Below, one piece after another: positions 43,653 through 53,021 of a DNA stretch of 64,000 bases. Every line of letters begins with the position of its first letter. Position 1 is the stretch's first letter. Under the pieces are notes generated by a model. The model was not told where the DNA came from and did not search any database. It was given only the letters and a program-made list of their open reading frames with translations. The translations under genes were made by a program, and so were the position numbers. This DNA is from Bog-756 sp963704615 (GTDB taxonomy: Bacteria > Actinomycetota > Acidimicrobiia > Acidimicrobiales > RAAP-2): NCBI GenBank assembly GCA_963704615.1, contig OY969923.1, positions 558,001 to 622,000 of the forward strand, in the 5' to 3' direction.

Positions 43653-44972
43653 GGACAGGTACTCACTGATCGACTCGCCCACCGCGATGCACTGGGAGTC
43701 GGAGAGGCAGCTCACCGCACTCAGTGCCTGAGGCGAGCCCACCACCGCCGGCCGCTTCCACGGGTTCGACGGCGCACCGGTGAGGATGACCAGACCGGCC
43801 TCGGGCACCGTGGCCACCGAGCTCCCCACCGCCACGCAGGAGCCGATGGCCGGACAAGACACGTCCATCAGGGAGGCCGCCGACGGGGTGACCGATTGGC
43901 TGGTCCAGTCGGCACCCCCGTTGTCGGTGGTGAGGATCACCCCGTGGCCCGACCGGACGGCGGTCAAGGAGGTGGCGGTGGTCCCCACCACGGTGCACCG
44001 GGCACCGGGTACCCCGACCACGGGGGCGGGCGGCACCGTGGTCGAGCTGACCGGGGGTGGTGCCGCCGTGGTCGGCGAGGCGGTACTGGAGGTCGACGAG
44101 CCCGTCGTGGTGGTGGGCGTCGTCGTGGTGGTGGGGAAGGCGCCGGCTCCGGTGGTGGCGCCGGCGGTGCAGGAGACGCTGTTCAGGATGCCGAGGCCGG
44201 TGGGTGTCGCCACCGGTGCCCACGTCGCACCGCCGTCGGTGGTGAGGGCGACCGACCCGGCCACCTGGTCGAGGCCGAGGACGGTGTGGGCCGTGACCCA
44301 GCAGGTTTGGTCATCCGAGCACGATATGGCGGAGGCTCCCGACATGTTCGCCGGGAGGGTGCCCGCCTGCGTCCACGTCTCTCCTGACGAGCTCGACACC
44401 AGAGTCACCTCCGCTCCGGCCGTCGTCCCCATGGCCAGGCACACCCGGTCGGTGTGGCAGGTGACCGCGGTGGCATCGAGCAGATCGGGAGGCGTGGGGA
44501 TCTGTGTCCATGCCGCACCGCCGTCGCTGGTGACGATGATGGCGGCTTGCCCGTCGGACGGTTGTGCCGCTTGGCCCACGGCGGTGCAGTCGCGGGTGGT
44601 GGTGCACGCCACACCCGACAGGTAGCCGACCGTGGGAGGAACTGGCTGGTCGACCCAGCGGGCGCCACCGTCGGTGGTGGCGATGATGGCTGCTCCGTTG
44701 GGGGCGCCCGCCGTGCCCACCGTCGATCCGACGGCCCAGCAGCGGGAGGCGTCGGCGCAGTACAAGTCGGTGAGCGAGTTGACCGGCGGCGGAAGGTCCT
44801 CAGGGGTGAATGATCCGAGCCACGGGGAGTCGGCGCCGAAGGTGGAGGGCGGGGCAGCACCGTCGGACGGCGAGGTGGCACAGCCGGCGGCCGACACCAG
44901 CACGACCGCGGAGGCCATCACTGCACCCAGGCGCATCCGCCACAGGGCCCGGGGTGAGAGGGAGGTGGGCAC
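43644..44972 (-). CDS. Propeller-type repeat lipoprotein
   Basis: 442-aa lipoprotein: lipobox LVSAAGC after a hydrophobic stretch, then blades with C-x5-C-x-AVG cores (YCADASRCWAVG, ACTTTRDCTAVG, SCPAIGSCVAVG) alternating with TTDGGARW-like Asp-box turns. This is a photosystem-assembly/BNR-type propeller, distantly like the N-terminal half of the 680-aa secreted protein at 18.6 kb. A Thr/Pro/Ser-rich insert (~40 residues) interrupts it. The GTG at 44972 lies 17 bp after the RDD gene's stop; an ATG 36 bp further in (MRLGAVMASA) is an alternative start. Function unknown. Confidence 0.8.
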   Translation of the reverse strand: MPTSLSPRALWRMRLGAVMASAVVLVSAAGCATSPSDGAAPPSTFGADSPWLGSFTPEDLPPPVNSLTDLYCADASRCWAVGSTVGTAGAPNGAAIIATTDGGARWVDQPVPPTVGYLSGVACTTTRDCTAVGQAAQPSDGQAAIIVTSDGGAAWTQIPTPPDLLDATAVTCHTDRVCLAMGTTAGAEVTLVSSSSGETWTQAGTLPANMSGASAISCSDDQTCWVTAHTVLGLDQVAGSVALTTDGGATWAPVATPTGLGILNSVSCTAGATTGAGAFPTTTTTPTTTTGSSTSSTASPTTAAPPPVSSTTVPPAPVVGVPGARCTVVGTTATSLTAVRSGHGVILTTDNGGADWTSQSVTPSAASLMDVSCPAIGSCVAVGSSVATVPEAGLVILTGAPSNPWKRPAVVGSPQALSAVSCLSDSQCIAVGESISEYLSGG

Positions 44973-44989
44973 GGCTCGACGGCGTGGGT

Positions 44990-45733
44990 TCAGCGGACCG
45001 TGATGACGGTGGTGTGCTCCACCTTGTCGTGGAATCCCTGTCTGCGGTTGTCCCAGAGGGGCGAGAGGGCGGCGACGATGGTGTAGAACCAGGCGATGGC
45101 GCCGATGAAAGGTATCCATCCCACCAGGATCACCGGGTACAGCACGAGGATCCGGATGGCGGCCCGACCGGGCCCGACCTGTCCGCCGGTGTTCTCGTCG
45201 CGGACGGCGATCCCGAGAGCCATCTGACCTACGGTCTGGCCATTCTCACTGCCGTTGAGGAAAGCGAAGTAGACGATGTCGATGACGGCGAAGACGACGC
45301 TCACCACCACCAGGCTTGCTCGCCAGTGGGACTGGTACAGCCCGGCCGACACGCTGGAGCTGACGACCAGGGCGGCCACGATCGACTTGGGGACTCCGAG
45401 GATGATGCCGTCGATGATGATGGCCACCAGGCGCTGCCACCACGCGGCCAAGGGTCGCCCGAAACGGTCGACCGGGCCGGGCCGGTCACCGTAGGTGGGC
45501 CCCGGAGGGAGAGGGTTCGAGGAGCGGCCCCAGGCTTGCGGGCCGGGCGGTGACGGTGGCATGGGGGGAGGCGGCGAGGCCAACGGTGGCGGGTTGAAGT
45601 CGCGGGTTCCCGGGGAGGGCGGCGGAACGGACTCGCCGGGTGGGGGATCTCCCGCCGGCCGATCGCCCTCGTTGGGGGGTGTCAGGTCACTCACGATGGG
45701 TTCCGCTCGTCTCCAACTCATGCTGACCGTCAT
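44990..45733 (-). CDS. RDD-family membrane protein
   Basis: 247-aa protein with a ~90-residue proline-rich cytoplasmic N-terminus (PPPLASPPPPMPPSPPG) and an RDD domain: LAAWWQRLVAIIIDGIIL, two further spans, GQTVGQMALGIAVRDENTGG and a last helix before the DNRRQGFHDKVEHTTVI ending. RDD proteins are poorly understood; some act as Na+/H+ antiporters or assembly factors. ATG at 45733; a GTG 39 bp further in (VSDLTPP) is equally plausible. Divergent from marP across 144 bp. Confidence 0.85.
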   Translation of the reverse strand: MTVSMSWRRAEPIVSDLTPPNEGDRPAGDPPPGESVPPPSPGTRDFNPPPLASPPPPMPPSPPGPQAWGRSSNPLPPGPTYGDRPGPVDRFGRPLAAWWQRLVAIIIDGIILGVPKSIVAALVVSSSVSAGLYQSHWRASLVVVSVVFAVIDIVYFAFLNGSENGQTVGQMALGIAVRDENTGGQVGPGRAAIRILVLYPVILVGWIPFIGAIAWFYTIVAALSPLWDNRRQGFHDKVEHTTVITVR

Positions 45734-45877
45734 CCGACCCGGTCGAGACTGATCGGCGCTTGCCGAAGAGATCTTGCCACGTGGAGGCGGCTCGGGACGG
45801 TGATGACGCCTGGCCGGCAGATGAGCCGTCTACCGTGAACCGGTGGTCTCGGTCCGTCGTCGCGCTGTGAATACCGG

Positions 45878-47089
45878 GTGCAAATCGGGGTACAGATCTG
45901 CCGGGTGGTCGGGGCGGTGACCTTCGTCGACGTCGTGGTGGTGATCCTGGTGGTGTTGGCCGCCATCCACGGGCTTCGGCTGGGAGCCATCATTCAGGTG
46001 TTGTCCTACGGGGGCTTCGTGGTCGGCCTCTTCGTTGGAGCTGTGTTGGCGTCGGTCACCGAACGGTGGGCCCACTCCTCGGAGATGCGCACCGTCGTGG
46101 TCCTGGTCACCTGGCTGGGGGTGGCGCTCCTGTTCGGCATCGCCGGGCGGATCATCGGCACCCTCGCCTTCATGCGGGTGCACCGGGGGAGACTGGGTCC
46201 TGTCGATTCAGCACTGGGGGTGGTGGTAGCGGTGGCCGCCTCGCTTCTGGTCGTCTGGCTGGTGGCCAGCACCCTGTCCGCCAGTTCGTCGCTGAGCCTC
46301 AACGCGTCGATCAATAACTCGCGGATCATCCGGTCGCTCGACAGCGTCCTTCCCGCACCGCCGTCGGTGTTCTCACGGGTCCAGAGCTTCCTCACCTCGG
46401 AGGGGTTCCCTCCGGTCTTCGCGCAGCTGGCTCCGGTCTCGGCCGATCCGGTGGGGTTGCCCGGCAACGCCCAGCTGCAGGAGGCCGTTGCCCATGCCGG
46501 AACCTCCACCGTCAAGATCATCGGCTACGGATGCGGGGAGATCCAGGAGGGATCGGGTTTCGTGGTCAAACCCGGCGTGGTGGTGACCAACGCCCACGTG
46601 ATCGCCGGCATCCCCCACCCGATGGTCGACGACGGGTCCGGGCTGCACTCGACGACCGTGGTGTTCTTCGATCCCTCGTACGACCTGGCCGTTATGCGGG
46701 TGTCCGGCATCGACGAGCCACCTCTGGCCATCGATCCCAATCAGGTGGCCCGCGGCGTGCAGGGCGCGGTGCTCGGCTATCCGGGTGGTGGGCCGTTCAC
46801 GGCGGTGGCCGCCGGGGTGATGGCCGACTTCGAAGCCGAGGGCCGCGACATCTACGGCCAGGGTCTGACCGTGCGCAACGTCTACGAGATCCAGGCGATG
46901 GTCCGCCCCGGCAACTCGGGAGGGCCGCTGGTCGAACCCGACGGCGAGGTCATCGGAGTGGTGTTCTCGCGGTCGACGACCAACGGTGACATCGGTTATG
47001 CCCTGTCGTCGCCGGGGGTGCTGTCTCGGGTCCAAGCGGCCACCAGCCTGACCAATGCAGTGGGGACCGGCGGATGTACAGCCGGTTGA
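45878..47089 (+). CDS. marP: MarP-like membrane serine protease (CvpA + trypsin domain)
   Basis: 403-aa protein with four N-terminal membrane spans of the CvpA type and an extracytoplasmic chymotrypsin-like protease. Catalytic triad His240 (TNAHV), Asp269 (DLAV) and Ser347 (PGNSGGPL). Cys219 and Cys400 fall where M. tuberculosis MarP forms the disulfide that activates it. In mycobacteria MarP is needed for acid resistance and cleaves the peptidoglycan hydrolase RipA. The GTG at 45878 is used; the GTG at codon 14 (VTFVDVVVV) matches the usual N-terminus better and may be the true start. Confidence 0.9.
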   Translation: MQIGVQICRVVGAVTFVDVVVVILVVLAAIHGLRLGAIIQVLSYGGFVVGLFVGAVLASVTERWAHSSEMRTVVVLVTWLGVALLFGIAGRIIGTLAFMRVHRGRLGPVDSALGVVVAVAASLLVVWLVASTLSASSSLSLNASINNSRIIRSLDSVLPAPPSVFSRVQSFLTSEGFPPVFAQLAPVSADPVGLPGNAQLQEAVAHAGTSTVKIIGYGCGEIQEGSGFVVKPGVVVTNAHVIAGIPHPMVDDGSGLHSTTVVFFDPSYDLAVMRVSGIDEPPLAIDPNQVARGVQGAVLGYPGGGPFTAVAAGVMADFEAEGRDIYGQGLTVRNVYEIQAMVRPGNSGGPLVEPDGEVIGVVFSRSTTNGDIGYALSSPGVLSRVQAATSLTNAVGTGGCTAG

Positions 47090-47213
47090 CTCCGTGCGGA
47101 TTCACGTGGGTCTGTCCCTACGGGACCGGGCATGACCCCGGACCTCGGAGGGACGCGTGTCGCCCGTTGGCGGCCGTCGAGAGCAGCACGCGGGGTTGTG
47201 GGTCGGGCTAGAC

Positions 47214-49502
47214 ATGAGACCTATGACGCTACCCATCGAGGACTACGGCATCATCGGCGACCTCCACACATCTGCTCTGGTGGGGCGGGATGGTTCGATC
47301 GACTGGCTGTGCCTGCCCCGGTTCGACTCCGCTGCGTGTTTCGCCAAACTGCTTGGTGACGAGGACAACGGATCGTGGCGGATTTCCCCCAAGGGAGCGC
47401 ACAACGCGACCCACCGGCACTACCGGGGTGACACCTTGGTGCTCGAGTCGGAGTTCGTGACCGACGAGGGGTCGGTGCGGGTGGTGGACTGCATGCCGAT
47501 CCGCCAGCAGCACCCCGAGGTGGTGCGCCTGGTGGAGGGGGTCCGGGGCAAGGTGACCATGGAGATGGCGCTCACCATCAGGTTCGGCTACGGCCAGATC
47601 ATCCCCTGGGTGCGCAGGTCCGACGGCACTCTCAATGCCATCGCCGGGCCTGACGGGTTGTCCTTGTGGACCCCGGTGAGTTGCCGGGGACAGGACTTCA
47701 GCACGGTGGCCGAGTTCACCGTGTGGGAGGGCCAGCAGATCCCCTTCTCGCTGACCTGGTTCCCGGCCAGCGAGGAGCCTCCCCGTCCTGTCGATGCCGC
47801 CTACGCCATCCAGGACACCGAGCTGTGGTGGACGGACTGGGCGTCGCAGTGCAACTTCGAGGGGGAGTACCGCGAGGCGGTGGTGCGTTCATTGATCACT
47901 CTCAAGGCCCTCACCTACGAGCCGACCGGGGGGATCGTCGCCGCGGCCACCACCTCGCTTCCGGAAACGCTCGGTGGTGCCCGGAACTGGGACTACCGCT
48001 TCTGCTGGTTGCGCGACGCCACGCTCACCCTCGAGTCCTTGATGCGGGGCGGCTTCTACCAGGAGGCGATGGCCTGGCGTGACTGGCTGCTGCGGGCCAT
48101 CGCCGGCGACCCCGCGCAGATGCAGATCATGTATGGCGCGGCCGGCGAGCGCCGATTGGACGAGTGGGAGATCGACTGGCTTGCTGGCTACGAGAAGTCG
48201 AGTCCGGTGCGCATCGGCAACGCCGCCGCCGGGCAGTTCCAGTTGGACGTCTACGGCGAGGTGATGTCCGCTCTCTACGAGTCGTCCTCCGCCGTCACTG
48301 GCGACTACGACGCTATCTGGGAACTGCAGCTCGCCCTGATGAAGTTCGTCGAGGACCGCTGGCGTGAGCCGGACGATGGCATCTGGGAGGTGCGAGGGCC
48401 CCGCCGGAACTTCACCCACTCCAAGGTGATGGCCTGGGTGGCCATCGACCGCGCCATCAAGACCGCTGAGTTGCTCAATCTCGAGGGACCGATCGATCGG
48501 TGGAAGGGGGTGCGCAAGGAGATCCACGATGAAGTCTGCGATCAGGGCTTCAATGCCGACGTGGGTTCGTTCACCCAGTACTACGGATCGGATCAGCTCG
48601 ACGCCAGTCTTCTGATGATTCCTCTGGTTGGATTCCTCCCCGCCCACGACCCGCGGGTGCGGGGAACTATCGAGGCGGTGGAGCGGGACCTGGTCGAGGG
48701 GGGATTCGTGCTGCGGTATCGCACCGTGGACACCGGTGATGTCGACGGGCTGACCGGGCGGGAGGGGGCCTTTCTGGCCTGTTCGTTCTGGTTGGCCGAC
48801 TGCCTCTCGCTGTTGGGGCGTAAGCACGACGCACGCCGGCTCCTCGATCGGTTGATGGACTTGCGCAACGACCTCGGCCTCCTGTCCGAGGAATACGACC
48901 CGGTGGCCGGACGTCTCGTGGGTAACTTCCCTCAGGCGTTCTCCCATGTGTCCCTGGTCAATTCGGCTTCCAAGATCGGGGGCGACGAGAAGCCCTCGAC
49001 CAGCCACGTCATCGCCACGCTGGCCAAGCGTTCGCTGACCCCCGGCAAGAGCGGGCGGGCCGGCCGTCACACCCAGAGCTTCAATGCCCGAGGCGTGTTG
49101 TCGAAGCTGGTCCAGAGCGCAGACGTCGACGCCTCCAGTCGGGTCGCTCACGTGGTCAAAGAGGCCATCGGCAGTCCGCCCTCCTCGGCGATCCCGAAGA
49201 AGGGGAAAGCGGCGGGCACGCGGGCCGCCAACCAGGGGCACCGTGTTGCCACCGGCAAGGAGCCAGCATCGAAACGAGGATCGAAAGAGGCGGCCCCGAC
49301 CAAGAAACCACCGGCCAAAAAGCGGGTGGTCACCACCACGACCAGGCGAGTGAATAGCACCAAGGCGACCGTGGCCCGGGCGCCGATCACCAAGCGGACC
49401 ACCAGAAAGCGGGTGGCCAGCTCGGCGGGCGCGGGACCCGCCGGCGTGGGCTCGCCGGCCAAAAAGCGAGCGAAGAAGGCTGCGGCCAAAAAGGCACAAT
49501 GA
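47214..49502 (+). CDS. GH15 trehalase/glucoamylase-like enzyme with histone-H1-like basic tail
   Basis: 762-aa glycoside hydrolase family 15 protein. Opens PIEDYGIIGDLHTSALVGRD; catalytic acid Glu392 in GIWEVRG and base in LLSEEYDP (Glu559/560), with WDYRFCWLRDA and SPVRIGNAA typical of actinobacterial trehalases, so trehalose hydrolysis is the likely activity. Residues ~650-762 are extraordinary: Lys, Arg, Ala, Thr, Pro only, with PAKKR, SPAKKRAKKAAAKKA repeats like histone H1 or the tails of actinobacterial nucleoid proteins. ATG at 47214; the ATG at 47223 is possible. Overlaps the MBL gene by ATGA. Confidence 0.9.
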   Translation: MRPMTLPIEDYGIIGDLHTSALVGRDGSIDWLCLPRFDSAACFAKLLGDEDNGSWRISPKGAHNATHRHYRGDTLVLESEFVTDEGSVRVVDCMPIRQQHPEVVRLVEGVRGKVTMEMALTIRFGYGQIIPWVRRSDGTLNAIAGPDGLSLWTPVSCRGQDFSTVAEFTVWEGQQIPFSLTWFPASEEPPRPVDAAYAIQDTELWWTDWASQCNFEGEYREAVVRSLITLKALTYEPTGGIVAAATTSLPETLGGARNWDYRFCWLRDATLTLESLMRGGFYQEAMAWRDWLLRAIAGDPAQMQIMYGAAGERRLDEWEIDWLAGYEKSSPVRIGNAAAGQFQLDVYGEVMSALYESSSAVTGDYDAIWELQLALMKFVEDRWREPDDGIWEVRGPRRNFTHSKVMAWVAIDRAIKTAELLNLEGPIDRWKGVRKEIHDEVCDQGFNADVGSFTQYYGSDQLDASLLMIPLVGFLPAHDPRVRGTIEAVERDLVEGGFVLRYRTVDTGDVDGLTGREGAFLACSFWLADCLSLLGRKHDARRLLDRLMDLRNDLGLLSEEYDPVAGRLVGNFPQAFSHVSLVNSASKIGGDEKPSTSHVIATLAKRSLTPGKSGRAGRHTQSFNARGVLSKLVQSADVDASSRVAHVVKEAIGSPPSSAIPKKGKAAGTRAANQGHRVATGKEPASKRGSKEAAPTKKPPAKKRVVTTTTRRVNSTKATVARAPITKRTTRKRVASSAGAGPAGVGSPAKKRAKKAAAKKAQ

Positions 49503-50521
49503 GCGGAGACCACGCTCCCCGCTCGGTGGGAGGAGCGCCCGAGGAGCGTCACGCCCATCCCTTCGATCCGGGCGCCACCGGTGCGCCACAGGCGGGGATC
49601 ACCGTGGCCGACGGGGTCATCGAGCTCGACACGCTGCTCGGGGGATGGGAGCGGGTCACCGCCGGCTACCTGATCGAAGGGGAGTCTCCGATTCTGATCG
49701 AGACCGGCAGCCAGAGCTCGGTCCCGGTCTTGCTGTCACAGCTCGAACAGCTCGGTCTGGGTGCCGGCGACCTGGCCGCGGTGGTGGTGACCCACATCCA
49801 TCTCGACCACGCCGGAGGGGTCGGCGACGTGGCCCGCGCCTTTCCCGCGGCCACCGTGTACGTGCACCCGAAAGGCGCCCGCCACCTGGTTGATCCCTCC
49901 CGGCTGGTCGATTCGGCGGCCCGCGTCTACGGTCCCCTTCTCGATTCACTGTACGGTCGGCTCGACCCCACACCGGCCGAGCGGATCCACATCCTCGAGG
50001 ACGGGGAGGCCATCCGGGTGGGGCCCACCCGGTCGCTCATCGCCGTGGATTCGCCCGGCCACGCCAAGCACCACCTCGCCCTGCACGACACGCTCAGCGG
50101 GGTGCTGTTCGCCGGGGACGCGGTGGGGGTGAAGCTGCCCGACGCCGGCGTACTGCGCCCGTCGACACCACCTCCCGACTTCGATCTCGACCTCGCCCTC
50201 CACTCGCTGCACCGTTTCGCCGACCGGCGCCCGGCCGGCTTGGCCCTCGCCCACTACGGGCTGCTCGATGACCCCGTGGACGTCTTGGACGAAGCGGACG
50301 GGACACTCCGGAAGTGGGCGGACGTCGCCGAGCGGGCCTATCGCACCGGTGCCGACATCGCCGCCGCCCTCGAGGGCGCCTTCGCTTCCGATCTCCAGGG
50401 CGTGCCCGATGTGCACCGGGAGAAACTCGACGTGATGAACGGTGTGCACTCCAACGCCGCCGGTCTACAGCGCTGGCTGTCGACCCGGACCGGTGCCACG
50501 GACTCGGACGGCGGCGGTTGA
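49499..50521 (+). CDS. MBL-fold metallo-hydrolase
   Basis: 340-aa metallo-beta-lactamase-fold protein. Metal motif HxHxDH: His99, His101, Asp103, His104 in THIHLDHAGG; later ligands in SPGHAKHHLAL, FAGDAVG and LAHYG. The C-terminal ~70 residues are a helical domain of the glyoxalase II/RNase-like type. Role is probably thioester or lactone hydrolysis, but the family is too broad to say. The ATG is fused to the stop of the trehalase-like gene (ATGA), so translation is coupled, an odd pairing. Confidence 0.88.
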   Translation: MSGDHAPRSVGGAPEERHAHPFDPGATGAPQAGITVADGVIELDTLLGGWERVTAGYLIEGESPILIETGSQSSVPVLLSQLEQLGLGAGDLAAVVVTHIHLDHAGGVGDVARAFPAATVYVHPKGARHLVDPSRLVDSAARVYGPLLDSLYGRLDPTPAERIHILEDGEAIRVGPTRSLIAVDSPGHAKHHLALHDTLSGVLFAGDAVGVKLPDAGVLRPSTPPPDFDLDLALHSLHRFADRRPAGLALAHYGLLDDPVDVLDEADGTLRKWADVAERAYRTGADIAAALEGAFASDLQGVPDVHREKLDVMNGVHSNAAGLQRWLSTRTGATDSDGGG

Positions 50522-50576
50522 CCGACAACCACCGTCGCTGGGGATCAGTCCGACAAGAGGGGCGAGAGAGTCCCTG

Positions 50577-51872
50577 GTGAACATCTCCATCGTCTCGGGC
50601 TGGCTCCCTCTCCTCCTCGGTGGTCTGGCCGTGGTCGCCCTGGTGGCCGCGGTCGACTGGTGGTCGGCCTCCGGGAGGCACCGGACGGTCCGGGGGGTGC
50701 TGGTCGCCGCGGCCGTGGTCGGCGCCGCCACCGTGGTGCTCGCCCTGGTCTCCCTGGTGCCGTCGACCTTCCCCTGGTCGGCAACTGTCTGGGGCTTCAC
50801 GTTTGTTCTGGCCGTGTGGGTGACCTTCGTCGACGGGCACCGATCCGGTCGCGGTCGCCGTCGTCTGGCCGGGGTGGTCGCCGTGGTCCTGACGCTGGCG
50901 GTCACCCTGGACGCTGTTGACCAGCAGTCGGATGCGTTTCCCACGGTCGGTCGACTGGTCACGGCCGACCCGGAGAATGTCGTCGACATCCCCCAGCTCC
51001 AGGACATCCGCCATCAGGTGGCCTTGACCGGGAAGCTTCCCGACCAGGGGGTGGTGATCACGGTGACCATCCCGCCGACGGTCTCGCACTTCTCCACCCG
51101 TCCGGCCGTGGTCTACCTGCCGCCGGCCTGGTTCGCCAAGGTCACCCCCTCGTTGCCCACACTGATCCTTTTGCCGGGGGAGCCGGGGAGCGCCTCGGAC
51201 TGGTCGAACGACGGTGACGCCGACAACACCGCCGACGCCTTTGCCGCCGCCCACCACGGCGTGGCGCCGATCATCGTGATGCCCGACCCCAACGGCGTGC
51301 TCACGGTGGACTCCGAGTGTGTCAACAGCAAGTTCGGCAACGCCGAGTCCTATCTCGTCGACGACGTGCCCGCCTTCGCCCGAAGGAACTTCAGCGCGGC
51401 GCGTGGCCCTTCGTCGTTGGCCATCGGCGGGCTGTCGGCGGGAGGAACCTGCTCGATCATGCTCGCCCTCCGCCACCCGACGGTCTATCCGACGTTCGCC
51501 ACCTTCTCCGGGTTCGCATCCCCTCAGTACCAAGAGACCAGCCAGGCCGAGACCATCGACACTCTCTTCGACGGCTCGGAGGAGGACTTCGCCGCCCACG
51601 ATCCCGCTGAGCTCCTGCGCGGTGGGCACTTCGACGGCCTGGCCGGGTGGTTCGAGGTCGGAAAGGACGACGTCGAGCCCTTGGAGGCCGCGCACAGCCT
51701 GCAACCCGCGGCCCTGCGGGCCGGCATCGCCACCTGCATTCTGGTGCGTCCCGGCGATCACGACTTCGCCCTGTGGAGCCAGGCCCTGGTGGACGCCTTC
51801 CCGTGGCTGGCCTGGAGGCTCGGGCTGACCGCCCAGCCGACCCACGAGCCCGCCACCTGTACGTCGCCATGA
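50577..51872 (+). CDS. Membrane-anchored alpha/beta hydrolase (esterase D / antigen 85-like)
   Basis: 431-aa protein with three or four N-terminal membrane spans (LPLLLGGLAVVALVAAV, VLVAAAVVGAATVVLALVSLV, a third, then LAGVVAVVLTLAV) and an extracytoplasmic esterase domain. Nucleophile Ser in GGLSAGGTCSI; PAVVYLPPAWF and VMPDPNG are typical of the esterase/Ag85 group; His of the triad is in GDHDFALW. Resembles actinobacterial exported mycolyl- or acyltransferase-like esterases with N-terminal TM bundles. The GTG at 50577 has GAGAGAG upstream; the longer frame overlaps the previous gene. Confidence 0.82.
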   Translation: MNISIVSGWLPLLLGGLAVVALVAAVDWWSASGRHRTVRGVLVAAAVVGAATVVLALVSLVPSTFPWSATVWGFTFVLAVWVTFVDGHRSGRGRRRLAGVVAVVLTLAVTLDAVDQQSDAFPTVGRLVTADPENVVDIPQLQDIRHQVALTGKLPDQGVVITVTIPPTVSHFSTRPAVVYLPPAWFAKVTPSLPTLILLPGEPGSASDWSNDGDADNTADAFAAAHHGVAPIIVMPDPNGVLTVDSECVNSKFGNAESYLVDDVPAFARRNFSAARGPSSLAIGGLSAGGTCSIMLALRHPTVYPTFATFSGFASPQYQETSQAETIDTLFDGSEEDFAAHDPAELLRGGHFDGLAGWFEVGKDDVEPLEAAHSLQPAALRAGIATCILVRPGDHDFALWSQALVDAFPWLAWRLGLTAQPTHEPATCTSP

Positions 51873-51972
51873 TCGGCGACCACCTCCCGTCCCCGAGCGC
51901 TTGCGCGGTCTCGCCGACCTGGTCTCGAATGGCAGGTGGAGTGCGCCCCACCCTGACGGAGATGTCGGTTCC

Positions 51973-52878
51973 ATGAGCATCCTGTTCGCCCTGCTGGGCG
52001 CCTTCAGCCAGGCGCTGACCTCGGTGCTCCAACGGTTGGCCAACGTTGCCGGACCCGAGGGCAAGAGGTCGGCGTGGGAGACCACCCTCTTCCTCATACG
52101 GCAGCCCTTGTGGCTGTTGGGGATGGTCACCATGGGCGGGACCTTCATCTTTACCGCGCTGGCCCTCTATTTCGGCGAGTTGGCCACCGTGCAGCCGATC
52201 CTGGTCACCGAGCTCATCTTCACCCTGGCCCTCCGCGCCCTGTGGCTCGGTGATCGCATCGCCTCGCGCACCTGGGGCGCGGCCGCCCTGTTGTGTGCCG
52301 GTTTGATCGGATTTCTGGCCGTGGCCGATCCACGCGAGGGCCATGGCCATCCCACCCCGGTCGCATGGGTGGTGGCCGTCGGCAGCCGTGGCTTGGTGAT
52401 CCTGGTTTTGCTGGTGGTCAGTCGGTGGGGGTCACCGGCCCGGAGGGCAGCACTGCTGGGCGCTGCGGCTGCTCTGGTGTGGGCCATCGACGCCGCCTTC
52501 GTGAAGGCCGCCACCGAGGTTCTCGCCCATCATGGCTGGAGCGGGCTCTTCGTCCACTGGCCGATCTACGCGGTGGTGGTCAGCGGTGTCCTCGGGACGA
52601 TTCTCCTCGAGGCGGCCTTTGCCGTCGGCCCGCTGGCCGCCTCGCAGTCCGCCCTGCTCATCGTCGATCCCTTGGCCAGCATCGCCCTCGGCATCGAGCT
52701 GTTCGGCGAGCAGCTCAACCACGCACCCGTCGACATCGTCCTCCAGGTCCTGTTCCTGACCACCATGTTCGCCGGGGTGGTCCTGCTGTCCAAGTGGGCC
52801 CCACCGGAGATGGTGGCCCGGACCGGGCGATCGCCCCGGGTGGCCCGATCGCGTCAACCGGCCCCCGACCCGATCTGA
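51973..52878 (+). CDS. DMT-superfamily (EamA-like) transporter
   Basis: 301-aa membrane protein with about nine or ten spans in two halves. First half begins SILFALLGAFSQALTSVLQR with GELATVQPILVTELIFTL; second half includes LEAAFAVGPLAASQSALLIVDPLASIALG, typical of the DMT fold and of the actinobacterial DMT proteins. Substrate unknown. ATG at 51973 is preferred over a TTG at 51901. It converges on the ABC exporter genes over 143 bp, in which I see no other feature. Confidence 0.83.
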   Translation: MSILFALLGAFSQALTSVLQRLANVAGPEGKRSAWETTLFLIRQPLWLLGMVTMGGTFIFTALALYFGELATVQPILVTELIFTLALRALWLGDRIASRTWGAAALLCAGLIGFLAVADPREGHGHPTPVAWVVAVGSRGLVILVLLVVSRWGSPARRAALLGAAAALVWAIDAAFVKAATEVLAHHGWSGLFVHWPIYAVVVSGVLGTILLEAAFAVGPLAASQSALLIVDPLASIALGIELFGEQLNHAPVDIVLQVLFLTTMFAGVVLLSKWAPPEMVARTGRSPRVARSRQPAPDPI

Positions 52879-53021
52879 AGGCCCGGCTCAAACCATGTGG
52901 GGCAGACAGGTGCCGGGTCCGGAGTTCGGTGGCGGAACCTCACTCGACGGACCCGGCGGCGGCACGCTACCCGATGTGCCGCACGATGAATCGGATAGCC
53001 CGCCCAGACCGGAGCCTGTGG

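Noticed and set aside
47889..49589. 566-codon minus-strand frame opposite the trehalase-like gene
   Set aside because: Shadow of the lysine/arginine-rich tail and catalytic domain.
50094..52148. 684-codon minus-strand frame
   Set aside because: Antisense of the MBL hydrolase, esterase and DMT transporter; composition is of a shadow.
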